64,000 nt of DNA from positions 1 to 64,000 of the forward strand of contig NZ_BCYO01000001.1 of NCBI RefSeq assembly GCF_001598235.1, read 5' to 3'. Source of the DNA: Polaromonas jejuensis NBRC 106434. Lineage in GTDB: Bacteria; Pseudomonadota; Gammaproteobacteria; Burkholderiales; Burkholderiaceae_C. Positions 1 to 8,111 of this stretch are shown one piece after another. Under the pieces are notes generated by a model. That model made no database searches. It was given only the letters and a program-made list of their open reading frames with translations, and was not told the origin of the DNA. Every line of letters begins with the position of its first letter. Within the stretch, counting starts at the first letter, position 1. The position numbers and the translations under genes are program-made.

Positions 1-380
1 TGGCCGCCGACCGCCCGCAGTTCCTTGATGACTTCAACACGCTCTTCTACGGCACCAACCGCCCGGGCGCCAAGGTGTCGCAAGGCGTATTCAAGCAGAC
101 GCTGCAGATCGCCCTGCAAGCCTCCATCAAAGCCACCATCGACTGCGTGACCGCCTTCTCCGAAACCGACTTCCGTCCCGACATGGCGAAGATCGACGTG
201 CCCACGCTTGTGATCCACGGCGACGACGACCAGGTGGTGCCCATCGAGGCCACTGGCAAGCTCGCGGCGGAAATGATCAAGGGCGCGCAGCTCAAGGCCT
301 ATGCCGGCGCGCCGCACGCCACCTGCAACACGCACGCCGACCAGGTCAATGCCGACCTGCTGGCGTTCATCCGGGGCTGA
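1..380 (+). CDS. Alpha/beta hydrolase (chloroperoxidase-like), C-terminal part
   Basis: The gene is cut by the left edge; the open frame begins at base 3 and ends at the TGA at 378-380. About 125 C-terminal residues are visible. They contain the late beta-strand with the acid residue of an alpha/beta hydrolase (VPTLVIHGDDDQVVP) and a C-terminal GAPHATCNTH stretch carrying the expected catalytic histidine. The layout resembles non-heme chloroperoxidase/arylesterase enzymes of about 275 residues. The nucleophile serine lies outside the window, so the exact substrate class cannot be judged. Confidence 0.8.
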   Translation, partial: AADRPQFLDDFNTLFYGTNRPGAKVSQGVFKQTLQIALQASIKATIDCVTAFSETDFRPDMAKIDVPTLVIHGDDDQVVPIEATGKLAAEMIKGAQLKAYAGAPHATCNTHADQVNADLLAFIRG

Positions 381-455
381 GGGACCTGCGCCCCGGGGCG
401 CGCAGGCCGGGTACCGTCGACACCTGAACCGCAGAGCCCTCATCGAGAACCTTTC

Positions 456-773
456 ATGACCACTTCCTCCACACTCGCTTCGATTCAGGACAACCCGTCG
501 GAGCACCGCTTCGAATACGCGTCGCAAGGCGAGCGTGCGGTCACCATCTACGCGCTGGCGGGCAATGTCATAACTTTCCTCCACACGCGGGTGCCCGAAG
601 CCCTGCGAGGGCAAGGCGTCGCCACGCAGTTGGTGTTGGCGAGCCTGGCCTCCGCGCGTGAGCGCGGCCTTCGCGTCATACCGCAGTGCCCCGTGTTCGC
701 GGCCTACATGCGCGCGCATCCCGAGACGCACGACTTGCTGGCCGATGAAGGCTGCGCCTTGCTCGGACTCTGA
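456..773 (+). CDS. Small GNAT-family N-acetyltransferase (YjdJ-like)
   Basis: A 105-residue protein. It carries a compact acetyl-CoA-binding signature, with VPEALRGQGVATQLV matching the RGxGxA/G pyrophosphate loop, followed by a helix and the CPVFAAYMRAHPE segment typical of the very small YjdJ/YidJ-type acetyltransferases. Family members are generally about 90-110 residues, so this one is full length. The acceptor is unknown. It lies 75 bp after the hydrolase on the same strand, with no clear Shine-Dalgarno. Confidence 0.8.
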   Translation: MTTSSTLASIQDNPSEHRFEYASQGERAVTIYALAGNVITFLHTRVPEALRGQGVATQLVLASLASARERGLRVIPQCPVFAAYMRAHPETHDLLADEGCALLGL

Positions 774-789
774 CAACGGAAAGGCTCTC

Positions 790-1047
790 ATGACATCGCC
801 CGCTGCCATCGATACGGTTGAGGAACTCCACCGTCCCCGGGTTCGCCTGCTCGGGTCTGCCTATTCCGCGCGGGCCTTCGAGATTCGCGACTTCCTGAGC
901 CGAAGCGTCGTCACCTATGACTGGGTCGAGTTGGACGAGGCGGCCGCGCGCCGCATCCTCGGCATTCGTCTCGCCGGGTCCGCCCGAGAGCTCGTCGTAG
1001 CTCGCTGCCGCACCCCAATAGAAACCTCCACGGCATTTCTACCGTGA
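790..1047 (+). pseudogene. Truncated N-terminal fragment of a thioredoxin-reductase-like fused protein
   Basis: ATG at 790 opens an 85-residue frame. The stretch RPRVRLLGSAYSARAFEIRD followed by FLSRSVVTYDWVELD resembles the N-terminal glutaredoxin-like segment found in front of FAD-dependent thioredoxin-reductase-like proteins in beta-proteobacteria. Those proteins run to several hundred residues; here similarity fades near base 990 and the frame stops at 1047. There is no FAD- or NADPH-binding part. I read it as a deletion remnant whose new end is next to an intrinsic terminator. The family call rests on recall of the segment, so it is moderate. Confidence 0.55.
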
Positions 1048-1060
1048 AGGTTTAATTTTT
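1022..1060 (+). terminator. Rho-independent terminator closing the truncated gene
   Basis: A 12-bp stem with one mismatch (AAACCTCCACGG pairing with CCGTGAAGGTTT) encloses an 8-nt loop and is followed on the plus strand by TAATTTTTCTTTT. The T-tract is on the plus side only, so it terminates rightward transcription and would shield the oppositely oriented porin gene. Confidence 0.75.
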
Positions 1061-1094
1061 CTTTTCCAACAACTAGCTTACGCTAGCTGAAAAA

Positions 1095-2105
1095 TCAGAA
1101 GAAGTGGCGAATGCCCAAGCCGTAGGTAACGATCTTGGTTTCGGCCGCTGCGTTCAACACAAAGGCCTTGGTGTTTTGGGCACCAGCATACAGGCGGGTA
1201 CGCTTGGACAGGTCATAAGTACCCAAAATTGAGTAGCCTTTGCCCGTGTGGGTCACGTCACCAGCGTCGCTCTTGGAGTGTGCGTAGCCTGCAGAAATGG
1301 CAGCAGCACCGAAAGGCACAGACACGCCAAACTGGTATTCCTTGTCTTTGGTCGTGGCGTTCTTGGCGGTTTTGTAGCTACCCACCAGCTTCGCAACGCC
1401 AAAATCATAGCTTGCACCAATAAGGTTGAACTTGTTCTTGTCTTGAGTAAGAAGCACAGGATCCTTAGCCTGCTTCTCTTGTTGATATGCATAACCCACC
1501 AACAGCGGGCCGTGTTCATACTTCACATGGAGGGAGTAGATGTTTGTTGCATCTGCAGATGCCGTCTTGTTCTCACCCAAGCCAAGAAGAACAGAACCGC
1601 TGAAGCCAGCGTATTCAGGCGAAGTGTACTTGATGGAATTGCTGACACGGTCGGTGTAATCAGCCATACCGTTGTCAGCAACAGCGCCGGTGGCAGAAAA
1701 GGTGACTGCATCATAGTTGTGGTTAACATCGCCGTGCAGATCGTCAAATGAAGATTCCTGACGACCCATAGTCACGGTACCAAAACCGCCTTGCAGGCCC
1801 ACGAAGGCATGACGGTCAAACAGAGCGCCTGCAGTTCTGAATTCACCGGTGTCTAGTTTGAAACCGCTTTCGAGCTCGAAGATGGCTTTCAAACCGCCAC
1901 CCAGGTCTTCAGTGCCCTTCAGGCCAAAACGCGATCCATTGACACCAGACGTGTTGATGACGGTTTGATTGACGCCAACGCCACCAACTGTCTCTTTAGT
2001 GCTGCCCAGCCAGGTGTCTGCTGCGCCGTAAAGGGCCACGGAAGATTGTGCATAGGCACCGGCCATTGCACCAAGTGCGGCCAAAGCGATCAGGGTCTTT
2101 TTCAT
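1095..2105 (-). CDS. Gram-negative trimeric porin
   Basis: A general-diffusion porin of about 336 residues. The chosen ATG (2105) gives a clean signal peptide, MKKTLIALAALGAMAGAYAQ, followed by the mature start SSVALYGAADTW. Hallmarks are the LKGTEDLGGGLKAIFELES block, the GFGTVTMGRQ block that ends the first hairpins, and a terminal aromatic residue (GIRHFF) for outer-membrane assembly. An in-frame start five codons upstream exists, but the 2105 start fits the signal peptide. The gene is visibly richer in A/T at third positions than its neighbours. It stands alone, with its promoter presumably in 2106-2266. Confidence 0.95.
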   Translation of the reverse strand: MKKTLIALAALGAMAGAYAQSSVALYGAADTWLGSTKETVGGVGVNQTVINTSGVNGSRFGLKGTEDLGGGLKAIFELESGFKLDTGEFRTAGALFDRHAFVGLQGGFGTVTMGRQESSFDDLHGDVNHNYDAVTFSATGAVADNGMADYTDRVSNSIKYTSPEYAGFSGSVLLGLGENKTASADATNIYSLHVKYEHGPLLVGYAYQQEKQAKDPVLLTQDKNKFNLIGASYDFGVAKLVGSYKTAKNATTKDKEYQFGVSVPFGAAAISAGYAHSKSDAGDVTHTGKGYSILGTYDLSKRTRLYAGAQNTKAFVLNAAAETKIVTYGLGIRHFF

Positions 2106-2266
2106 TGAGAATTTCTCCAAGTAGTTAAAGTTAAAGATTGCTTACCAGCGCTGGCTTATTGCGACAGAACCGAAGAAATTGCAATAGGCCTGCGCCACAG
2201 GGTCTGCTCCACGGAGCGATTGCCGCTTGACCGGAGCCATCTCCAGACGTCGGCCAAGCGGCACTG
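2106..2266. other. Intergenic region upstream of the porin
   Basis: About 160 bp between the porin start and the end of the beta-propeller gene. It should hold the minus-strand porin promoter. No palindrome or strong -35/-10 pair was convincing by eye. Confidence 0.3.
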
Positions 2267-3487
2267 TCACTTCGCCGCGAAGGTCAGAAGTCGAGCCGGC
2301 TCGTTAGAGCATGTAGAACACCCAGGCGGAGATACGCCCGATGAGGCTGGCATGAACACTTTTCCAGTGACTGCATCCACGGACACGGAATGTGCGTTAT
2401 TCCCCGAAGGCAACTGGGTTACGAGGGTTCGAGTGCCAGCATCGATGATCGCGAGAACGGGCGTGCAAGGGCTTGCGGCGCTGCATGCGCCGTGGTCGTT
2501 CGCTTTGCCTGAGGCATTCCAGCGGCTCGCAGCGCTGTAATAGCGATTGGTGGACACGTCATATTCAATCTGATCACCTCCTCCGGCATTGACCGACGCA
2601 ACGATATTGCCCGTCGTTCGGTTCATGATAAGGACGAGCAAGGGTGCGCCGGCCGTTTCTGGGCGGCAACCCACCGCCACGTCCGTGTTCGGCCCAAGCG
2701 CCAGACCAGTCGGATCGCAGTCGCCTAGGCCGAATTCGCGCATGCCAGCCAGAGTCGTGTAATTGACCGTCGCACCAGGGGTAATGGATCGGATAGACGC
2801 GCCGGGCATCGCAACCAATTCGCCGTGGGGATTGTCTGTCGTTCCGTCGTTGTTGACGTAGAACGTATCGGATCCCGGATCGTAGCGGCACTGCTCAAGC
2901 CCGCCGGACGGCTTTCCTTTTGAGTCTGTAAATGTGACTTGGGCAACGACAGCCTGGGTCGCTGTGTTGATGACGGTCGCAAACGGAGTGTCGGCCTCTG
3001 GCGATGAAATCATATACAGGCCGTGTACTGCATCGACGCAGCCCTCATCCGCGCGCGTGCCTGAAGCGCCCACGACAATGGTCTTGATGATTTTCTTCGC
3101 GGCTGGATCAATAATCTTGACCGAGTTCACATCGCCAACGTACAGAAGGCTCCCCACCGCATTAATACCGTTCGGACCGGAGCGTGGAATGTCGGCTTTG
3201 CCGTTGGTCTTGACGTTGCCGGCAAATGCATTAGGCCCCGATCCTTTGATCTGTCCGACCTGCACGCTGGTTGCTGTGTCAAAGACGTCAATAGCCGCGT
3301 TGCTTTTGTCGCTCAGGTAATAGCGGTTGCCGACCACTATCCCCAGATCAAAGGAAAAGTTAGTTCCTGTGCTTACACCTGTGATAGGGCTCGCAGCCAA
3401 TTGACGGGGCTCCGCGAACGCGCCACCGCTTGCGCAAGCAGATACCGCCAATGCCAGTACTAGGGTTGAAAAAATTCCGTGCTTCAT
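2267..3487 (-). CDS. Secreted YVTN-type beta-propeller protein
   Basis: A 406-residue exported protein. It starts with a hydrophobic signal (MKHGIFSTLVLALAVSACAS) ending near ...GAFAEPRQ; a Cys at a lipobox-like place leaves open a lipoprotein. The body holds repeated blade-like units such as NAAIDVFDTAT, SVKIIDPAAKKIIKTIVVG and PFATVINTATQAVVAQV, characteristic of YVTN/cytochrome-D1-like propellers. A Cys-rich tail (PPGCSTCSN) ends the last blade. No catalytic motif is visible; such proteins often serve as periplasmic binding or scaffolding modules. No partner gene is adjacent. Confidence 0.75.
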   Translation of the reverse strand: MKHGIFSTLVLALAVSACASGGAFAEPRQLAASPITGVSTGTNFSFDLGIVVGNRYYLSDKSNAAIDVFDTATSVQVGQIKGSGPNAFAGNVKTNGKADIPRSGPNGINAVGSLLYVGDVNSVKIIDPAAKKIIKTIVVGASGTRADEGCVDAVHGLYMISSPEADTPFATVINTATQAVVAQVTFTDSKGKPSGGLEQCRYDPGSDTFYVNNDGTTDNPHGELVAMPGASIRSITPGATVNYTTLAGMREFGLGDCDPTGLALGPNTDVAVGCRPETAGAPLLVLIMNRTTGNIVASVNAGGGDQIEYDVSTNRYYSAASRWNASGKANDHGACSAASPCTPVLAIIDAGTRTLVTQLPSGNNAHSVSVDAVTGKVFMPASSGVSPPGCSTCSNEPARLLTFAAK

Positions 3488-3958
3488 CTATGTCTCCTTG
3501 GGTTGAAATCGATAGCCGTCGCCTCAATGGCACGAGAGGGATCGTGACCAGGAGGGCTTCTTCATGGTTGCTCCGATAGGGGTAGCAGTACGCGGAGTTG
3601 AGTAAATGTCAAACTGCTACTGCCATCCCGCACAGCCGGGGGTCTCCCATTGGCCACGGTTTAAGATGGGTTCGCCAGCCGCTTGCAATGGCAACGAGTG
3701 GTTTCTTCATGTTGGTTTTTTTGATGATGAATTGCTGCAGCGCTGGTTACTCCAACGCCGATCGGCAAGGAAATGGAGGGTGCTTTCTCGGGCTGCTCGT
3801 GGCACGTATGGGATCACGCTTACGCAGCGCCTCTGCGCCGAGTGGATCGCAACTCAGCTGTCGAGTCGCAGCCCGGCCCTGCGCTGTTTTCGAAACTCGC
3901 ACATGTCCCCCGATGACGACCCTGCGGATATGCGACGAGCATGTATCGGTGGTTCGGA
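3488..3958. other. 470-bp gap without a recognisable gene
   Basis: Open frames of 70-140 codons exist on both strands here, but none shows a family signature, a ribosome-binding site or codon use like the neighbours. I see no clear hairpin plus T-tract either. It lies between two divergent functional blocks and may be decayed sequence. Confidence 0.35.
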
Positions 3959-4957
3959 TCAATCGACCTTCATTCCGATTTTTTTGATCAGCGCGGCAGA
4001 GTCGCTCGTTTCAGCGTTGACTAGTGAGGCGAACTGAGCCTGTGGCATGGGCGCGACCTCAGCACCAAGTGTCTCCAACCGCTCACGCACCACGTCTGAC
4101 TTCAGCGCCTTGATCGTTTCTGCGTGGATACGCTCCACCACGTCCGCTGGCGTCTTGGCTGGCACAAACATACCAACCCAGAAGGTGTAGTCCGAGCCGG
4201 TAAAGCCCGCTTCCAGGGTCGTCGGCACGCTGGGCAGCACAGGGGAGCGCTTAGGGGTGCCGACCGCTAGTGCAACCAGTCTGCCAGACTTGATCAGGGG
4301 CAGCGCCGAGACCAAAGGCGCGAAAAACCAGTCGATCCGACCCGCCATGACCTCGGTCAAGGCTTCTGGCGTACCTTTGAAAGGGACGTGGATTGCATTG
4401 ATTCCCACCGAGGCACGAAATTTCTCGGCGTTCAGGTGCGTGGCGCTGCCGTTGCCCGCCGAGGCGTATGTGTACGTCCCCGGCGCCGCCTTCGCCTTTT
4501 GAACCAGTTCCTGTACCGTGTGGAAGTCCCTGCCTGTCCCAGTGACCAGCACATTTGGCAAGGTGGCGAGCATCGTGATTGGCGTGAAGTCCTTTAATGT
4601 GTCGTACTTCAGCCCTGGGTACAACGCGGCGTTAGCGACATGGCTTGCGGAGTGAATGAGCACCGTGTACCCATCGGCTTTGGCGCTCGCGACCTGGTAG
4701 GCACCCAAAGTACCACCTGCTCCGGGTTTGTTATCAATCACGATGGGCTGCTTGAGGGCCTTCGACAGCTGCTCGCTCAGCGCTCGTGCCGTAATATCTG
4801 TTGCCGAACCCGCTGTGTATGGGACCAGAAACCTGATGGGTTGCTTCGGATAGGTGTCTTGCGCCCGTACGGGTGATGCACGGCCGACGAGTCCGGCGAC
4901 CAGGCCGGCCATCAACAGATTAAGCGCATGACGACGGTTCTTGGGAGTGGCTTTCAT
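3959..4957 (-). CDS. Bug-family tripartite tricarboxylate-type solute receptor
   Basis: A periplasmic extracytoplasmic receptor of 332 residues. The start at 4957 is preceded by CCAGGAGAAATCC, a good Shine-Dalgarno; the longer upstream frame is not needed. An export signal with a twin-arginine-like NRRHALNLL precedes ...VRAQDTYPKQPIRFLVPYTAG, the standard Bug opening. IDNKPGAGGTLGAYQVASA is the family's ligand-loop signature. It is the last gene of the minus-strand operon that begins at 9008, so it probably binds the substrate of that pathway. No cognate TctAB membrane genes are in the window, as is common for Bug proteins in Bordetella relatives. Confidence 0.92.
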   Translation of the reverse strand: MKATPKNRRHALNLLMAGLVAGLVGRASPVRAQDTYPKQPIRFLVPYTAGSATDITARALSEQLSKALKQPIVIDNKPGAGGTLGAYQVASAKADGYTVLIHSASHVANAALYPGLKYDTLKDFTPITMLATLPNVLVTGTGRDFHTVQELVQKAKAAPGTYTYASAGNGSATHLNAEKFRASVGINAIHVPFKGTPEALTEVMAGRIDWFFAPLVSALPLIKSGRLVALAVGTPKRSPVLPSVPTTLEAGFTGSDYTFWVGMFVPAKTPADVVERIHAETIKALKSDVVRERLETLGAEVAPMPQAQFASLVNAETSDSAALIKKIGMKVD

Positions 4958-4996
4958 GGATTTCTCCTGGCTTTTTGAGTACAAATCAATTCACTG

Positions 4997-5347
4997 CTAG
5001 GCCTTGTTGGGCATGACCAGCAGCACGGTTACGGGTGAGCTGGTTTGATTGATTAGCTGCCGCGCCTCTTCGGGCTCTATACGGCAGCTGTCCAGCGGCC
5101 TTAGCTTGACCTCCTGTATGAGGGAGCCCCGGCGAGCAACGACTGTCAACTCGCCCGATAGCACCACGTAGAACTTTTCGACGTCGGAGGCCGAAGATGT
5201 CGTTCCCCCTCCGGGTTCGATGACGGAGAGTCCGATCCATGCGCTCTGGCTTGGGCCAGCCTCTTTGCCTTGCAGACGTCGCATCACCATGCCTTGGTGA
5301 CCTGGTGCGTCGTATAGGGGGGCTTTGTTGTGTTCGACGATATTCAT
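4997..5347 (-). CDS. Small cupin-domain protein
   Basis: 116 residues from the ATG at 5347, which has GGAG seven bases upstream; the preceding GTG codon is also in frame. The protein is one cupin barrel: IGLSVIEPGGGTTSSASDVEKFYVVLSGELTV fits cupin motif 1, but the usual His pair is replaced by Ser, so metal binding is doubtful. The second motif region (DSCRIEPEEARQLINQT) keeps the turn. It lies in the dioxygenase/BKACE operon and may be an isomerase, decarboxylase or sensor of the pathway intermediate. Confidence 0.75.
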   Translation of the reverse strand: MNIVEHNKAPLYDAPGHQGMVMRRLQGKEAGPSQSAWIGLSVIEPGGGTTSSASDVEKFYVVLSGELTVVARRGSLIQEVKLRPLDSCRIEPEEARQLINQTSSPVTVLLVMPNKA

Positions 5348-5362
5348 CACGCTGCTCCGGAC

Positions 5363-6361
5363 TTAAGGCGCGAAAACGATGCGGTCGCGCGTGCCTGCAA
5401 GCACACGGCGATAGGCGGTCGGTGCTTCGTCCAGCGGAATCAGCGTCGCCTCATCAACGCCGAAAGCCTTGAGCGAGCCGTCTTCGAAGCCTGGCAGCAG
5501 CAGCGCCAGAATCCGGGCGCACTGGCTTACGTCCAGCTTCAAGGTATCCACACCCAGCATTTGCAGATTTCTTCGATAAAAGGCCAGGATGTCGAAAGGG
5601 ACGCTGCGCTCAATCGTCGAGATGAGAATTTGCACACCGCCCACTGCGAGACTGTCGATTGCTGTTGCGAAGTACGGTGATCCAACGGTGTTGTAGGCAA
5701 TGTCGGCGCCTCTTCCGGCCGTCGCCTCAAGAACAGCGGCGGCGAGCTCCTGTTGCGAGCCATTGACCATGTGAACAGGCCCCGTGCTATGCCCCACATA
5801 GGCTTCGGCTCCCACTTCCACGCCCACCACGGTGGCGCCTGCTCGGGTGGCAAGTTGAACTGCCGCTTGGCCTACCTTCCCATTCGCGCCGAACACGACC
5901 ACTGTTTGGCCGGTGCCTTGGAGGCCAGCGCGGCGCAGACCCTCATGCGCGGTGACGAAAGGCACGCCGATCGTCGCAGCCGCGGCGAGCGACATCTTGC
6001 TCGCAGTGCGTGTCAGTGCCTGCACCGGAAGCACCAGATAGCGCGCGTGGGTACCGTCACGTGTGATGCCCAGATCACCGCCGGTGCCCCAAACCGCGAC
6101 ACCTATCCACTCGCGCGGCCCGGCAACAACGCGTCCGGCGAAGTCTCGGCCGGGGATTCGCGGCCAAATTGCGCGGGGCATCAATCCGAGCGCCGCCTTC
6201 ACGTCACTTGGGTTGACCGCGGCCGCGAGTACTTCAATCACGGCTTCGCCGGCTGCCGGCTCGGGCAGGGGCATCTCGACGATCTCGGGCTGCAGCGCAT
6301 CTGCGGTAGCTGCTTTTTGGTTCAGACGTAACGCGCGTCCAGTAGTTTGGTTTTTCATCAT
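5363..6361 (-). CDS. Medium-chain NAD(P)-dependent quinone oxidoreductase/alcohol dehydrogenase-like protein
   Basis: About 332 residues. The GroES-like N-terminal part contains AAAVNPSDVKAALG and IPGRDFAGRVV; the Rossmann part contains the nucleotide loop VVVFGANGKVGQAAVQLA. The Cys/His ligands of zinc alcohol dehydrogenases are not apparent in the usual places, so it belongs with zinc-free quinone oxidoreductases. The start (6361 or 6358) was chosen where family similarity begins; no strong Shine-Dalgarno is seen. It is fourth gene of the operon, after the BKACE gene. Confidence 0.88.
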   Translation of the reverse strand: MMKNQTTGRALRLNQKAATADALQPEIVEMPLPEPAAGEAVIEVLAAAVNPSDVKAALGLMPRAIWPRIPGRDFAGRVVAGPREWIGVAVWGTGGDLGITRDGTHARYLVLPVQALTRTASKMSLAAAATIGVPFVTAHEGLRRAGLQGTGQTVVVFGANGKVGQAAVQLATRAGATVVGVEVGAEAYVGHSTGPVHMVNGSQQELAAAVLEATAGRGADIAYNTVGSPYFATAIDSLAVGGVQILISTIERSVPFDILAFYRRNLQMLGVDTLKLDVSQCARILALLLPGFEDGSLKAFGVDEATLIPLDEAPTAYRRVLAGTRDRIVFAP

Positions 6362-6404
6362 GTATTTCTTTAGGTAAGCAATTGCATAGAACTGGGCGTG
6401 CCGA

Positions 6405-7295
6405 TCAAGGTCTATTCGAGGTGCGCAGCCCCCAGCGCTCGCGCGCCTGCTGGGGCGTGGCAAGCCGACCGCCGAGGTCCTCGACGATCCTTCGGGCCTT
6501 GTTCACGAGTTCGGCGTTACTCTTGGCCAGGAGGCCGCGGTCCAAATAGACGGTGTCCTCCAAGCCAACGCGCACATTTCCACCGAGCAGGTAGGTCTGT
6601 GCCACTGCGGGGAATGCGTGACGACCGATAGCAAACGCTGACCAGTTGGCTGTTGGGGCGATAAGGGAGCGTGCGTGCCACAGGGTTTCGGGCTTGAAGG
6701 GCATTGCGTAGCGCACGCCCATCACCAAGGTGTAAAGACCAGGGCCCTCGAGGCTGCCGTCGGCTATCAGCGCCTGCGCGAGCATGAGATCCCCGCTATC
6801 GAAGCACTCGAGCTCAGGAACCGTACCAGCGTCGCGTATGACCTTGGCCATCCTGCGAACATTTTTCGGCGTGTTAATGACGACCTGATCTCCCGAGTTC
6901 ATCGTATTGAAGTCGAGCGAACAGATATCGGGCTTGAGCGCGGCGATATGTTCAACCCGACGCTCTGGAATCATCAAGTTGCTGCCAGGTGCCGCCACCT
7001 GTGGATCGTCATCGCTCGGAACGAACCGCCCCCCCGGTCCCGTGGTCAGGTTGATGACGAGATCCGCACGACGAGTCCGAATTTCGGCAACAACTTCAGC
7101 GTATAGGTCCACGTTCATGGACGGTCGCCCAGTCTGCGGATCGCGTACATGGATGTGCACTACGGCTGCACCCGCCTCCGCAGCCTCAAGGCATGCGGTG
7201 GCGATTTCGGCCGGCGTGATAGGCAGATGCGGCGTCTGGTCAGGCGAGGTCAGGTTGCCTGTGACGGCACAAGTCAGAATGGTGGGTTGGTCCAT
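6405..7295 (-). CDS. 3-keto-5-aminohexanoate cleavage-family enzyme (BKACE, DUF849)
   Basis: 296 residues, starting at an ATG with CTGGAGACACCCG just upstream. BKACE enzymes condense a beta-keto acid with acetyl-CoA, giving acetoacetate and a new CoA ester. The zinc motif HIHVRD (His47 and His49) follows the first strand, and PELECFDSGDLMLAQ and LVMGVRYAMPF are family blocks. In this operon, next to a ring-cleavage dioxygenase and an SDR, it plausibly splits a beta-keto acid produced downstream of ring fission. The keto-acid specificity cannot be read from the sequence. Confidence 0.92.
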   Translation of the reverse strand: MDQPTILTCAVTGNLTSPDQTPHLPITPAEIATACLEAAEAGAAVVHIHVRDPQTGRPSMNVDLYAEVVAEIRTRRADLVINLTTGPGGRFVPSDDDPQVAAPGSNLMIPERRVEHIAALKPDICSLDFNTMNSGDQVVINTPKNVRRMAKVIRDAGTVPELECFDSGDLMLAQALIADGSLEGPGLYTLVMGVRYAMPFKPETLWHARSLIAPTANWSAFAIGRHAFPAVAQTYLLGGNVRVGLEDTVYLDRGLLAKSNAELVNKARRIVEDLGGRLATPQQARERWGLRTSNRP

Positions 7296-7327
7296 CGGGT
7301 GTCTCCAGCTAACTATGGGTTGGGCGC

Positions 7328-8098
7328 TTATCCGAGGTGACGCCCACCGTCCACGACGATGATGCTTCCCGTGGCGTAGCGCAAAGAGGTACAGCACGCG
7401 ACGATCGCCGCTGCGACGTCGTCGGCCACTCCCACGCGCTTAAGAGGAATCGTTTGTCCAACCCGCTCGTTGAACGCCGCATCGCGGCCCGGAACGAAGC
7501 CCGTATCCACGACCCCCGGTGATACGGCCAGGCAGCGTATCTGCGGACCCAATGTCTTCGCCAGGGCCTTGGTCAGTGCATCTGTGCCGGCCTTGGCTGC
7601 GGAGTAAGCCAGATTGCTGCCCATGCCGGTGAATGCGGCGATGGACGAAACGTTGACCACCACGGAATCGCCCGCGGCTTTCATCTGGGGGGCGAAGGCC
7701 CGGATGGCCGCGAACGTGCCGCGCCAATTGGTCGCGAAGATGTCGTCGATCAGCTCGTCGCTCAGGCCGCACAGGTCGGCCGCGGCAACGGGCTTGGTGA
7801 AGCCGGCACAGTTGATAAGCACACTGGCATTGCCGGCTTCCTTGCGTACGAGTTCAGCCGCGGCCTCCAGTGAGGAGCTGTCCGTCACCGAGGCCGTGAC
7901 TGCAAAGTGGCCCGAGCCGGAAAGCGCATCTAAAACTGGCTGAGCGTCTCCCGCATCTTTGCGATGGAGAAGGACGACCCGGGCGCCAAGTTGAGCCGCT
8001 CTTTGCGCGGTGGCAAGTCCGATGGCGCCGGTACCACCGGTGATGACTGCGATTTCGCCGTCCAGGCGTTCCCGCGGTGCGAAGGTTCTTGTATTCAT
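7328..8098 (-). CDS. Short-chain dehydrogenase/reductase
   Basis: A 256-residue classical SDR. It has the cofactor loop TGGTGAIGLA, the NCAG-type strand (LINCAGFTKP), the catalytic serine strand VVNVSSIAAFTG and the YxxxK pair in YSAAKAG. The end GSIIVVDGGRHLG is the usual SDR C-terminus. AAAGAG precedes the ATG. It lies 13 bp after the intradiol dioxygenase and 32 bp before the BKACE start, so it is co-transcribed with both and probably oxidises or reduces a ring-derived keto/hydroxy intermediate. A very similar SDR occurs at 23479. Confidence 0.92.
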   Translation of the reverse strand: MNTRTFAPRERLDGEIAVITGGTGAIGLATAQRAAQLGARVVLLHRKDAGDAQPVLDALSGSGHFAVTASVTDSSSLEAAAELVRKEAGNASVLINCAGFTKPVAAADLCGLSDELIDDIFATNWRGTFAAIRAFAPQMKAAGDSVVVNVSSIAAFTGMGSNLAYSAAKAGTDALTKALAKTLGPQIRCLAVSPGVVDTGFVPGRDAAFNERVGQTIPLKRVGVADDVAAAIVACCTSLRYATGSIIVVDGGRHLG

Positions 8099-8111
8099 GT
8101 CGCTCTTTCAG

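Noticed and set aside
1229..1751. Open frames on the plus strand inside the porin gene
   Set aside because: Antisense shadows of a well-supported porin with signal peptide and C-terminal Phe; no ribosome site or family signal.
3598..4037. Overlapping plus-strand frames of 129 and 143 codons
   Set aside because: No recognisable motif, unusual residue mix (many Cys/Arg/Ser), no ribosome site, and they run into the Bug gene on the other strand.
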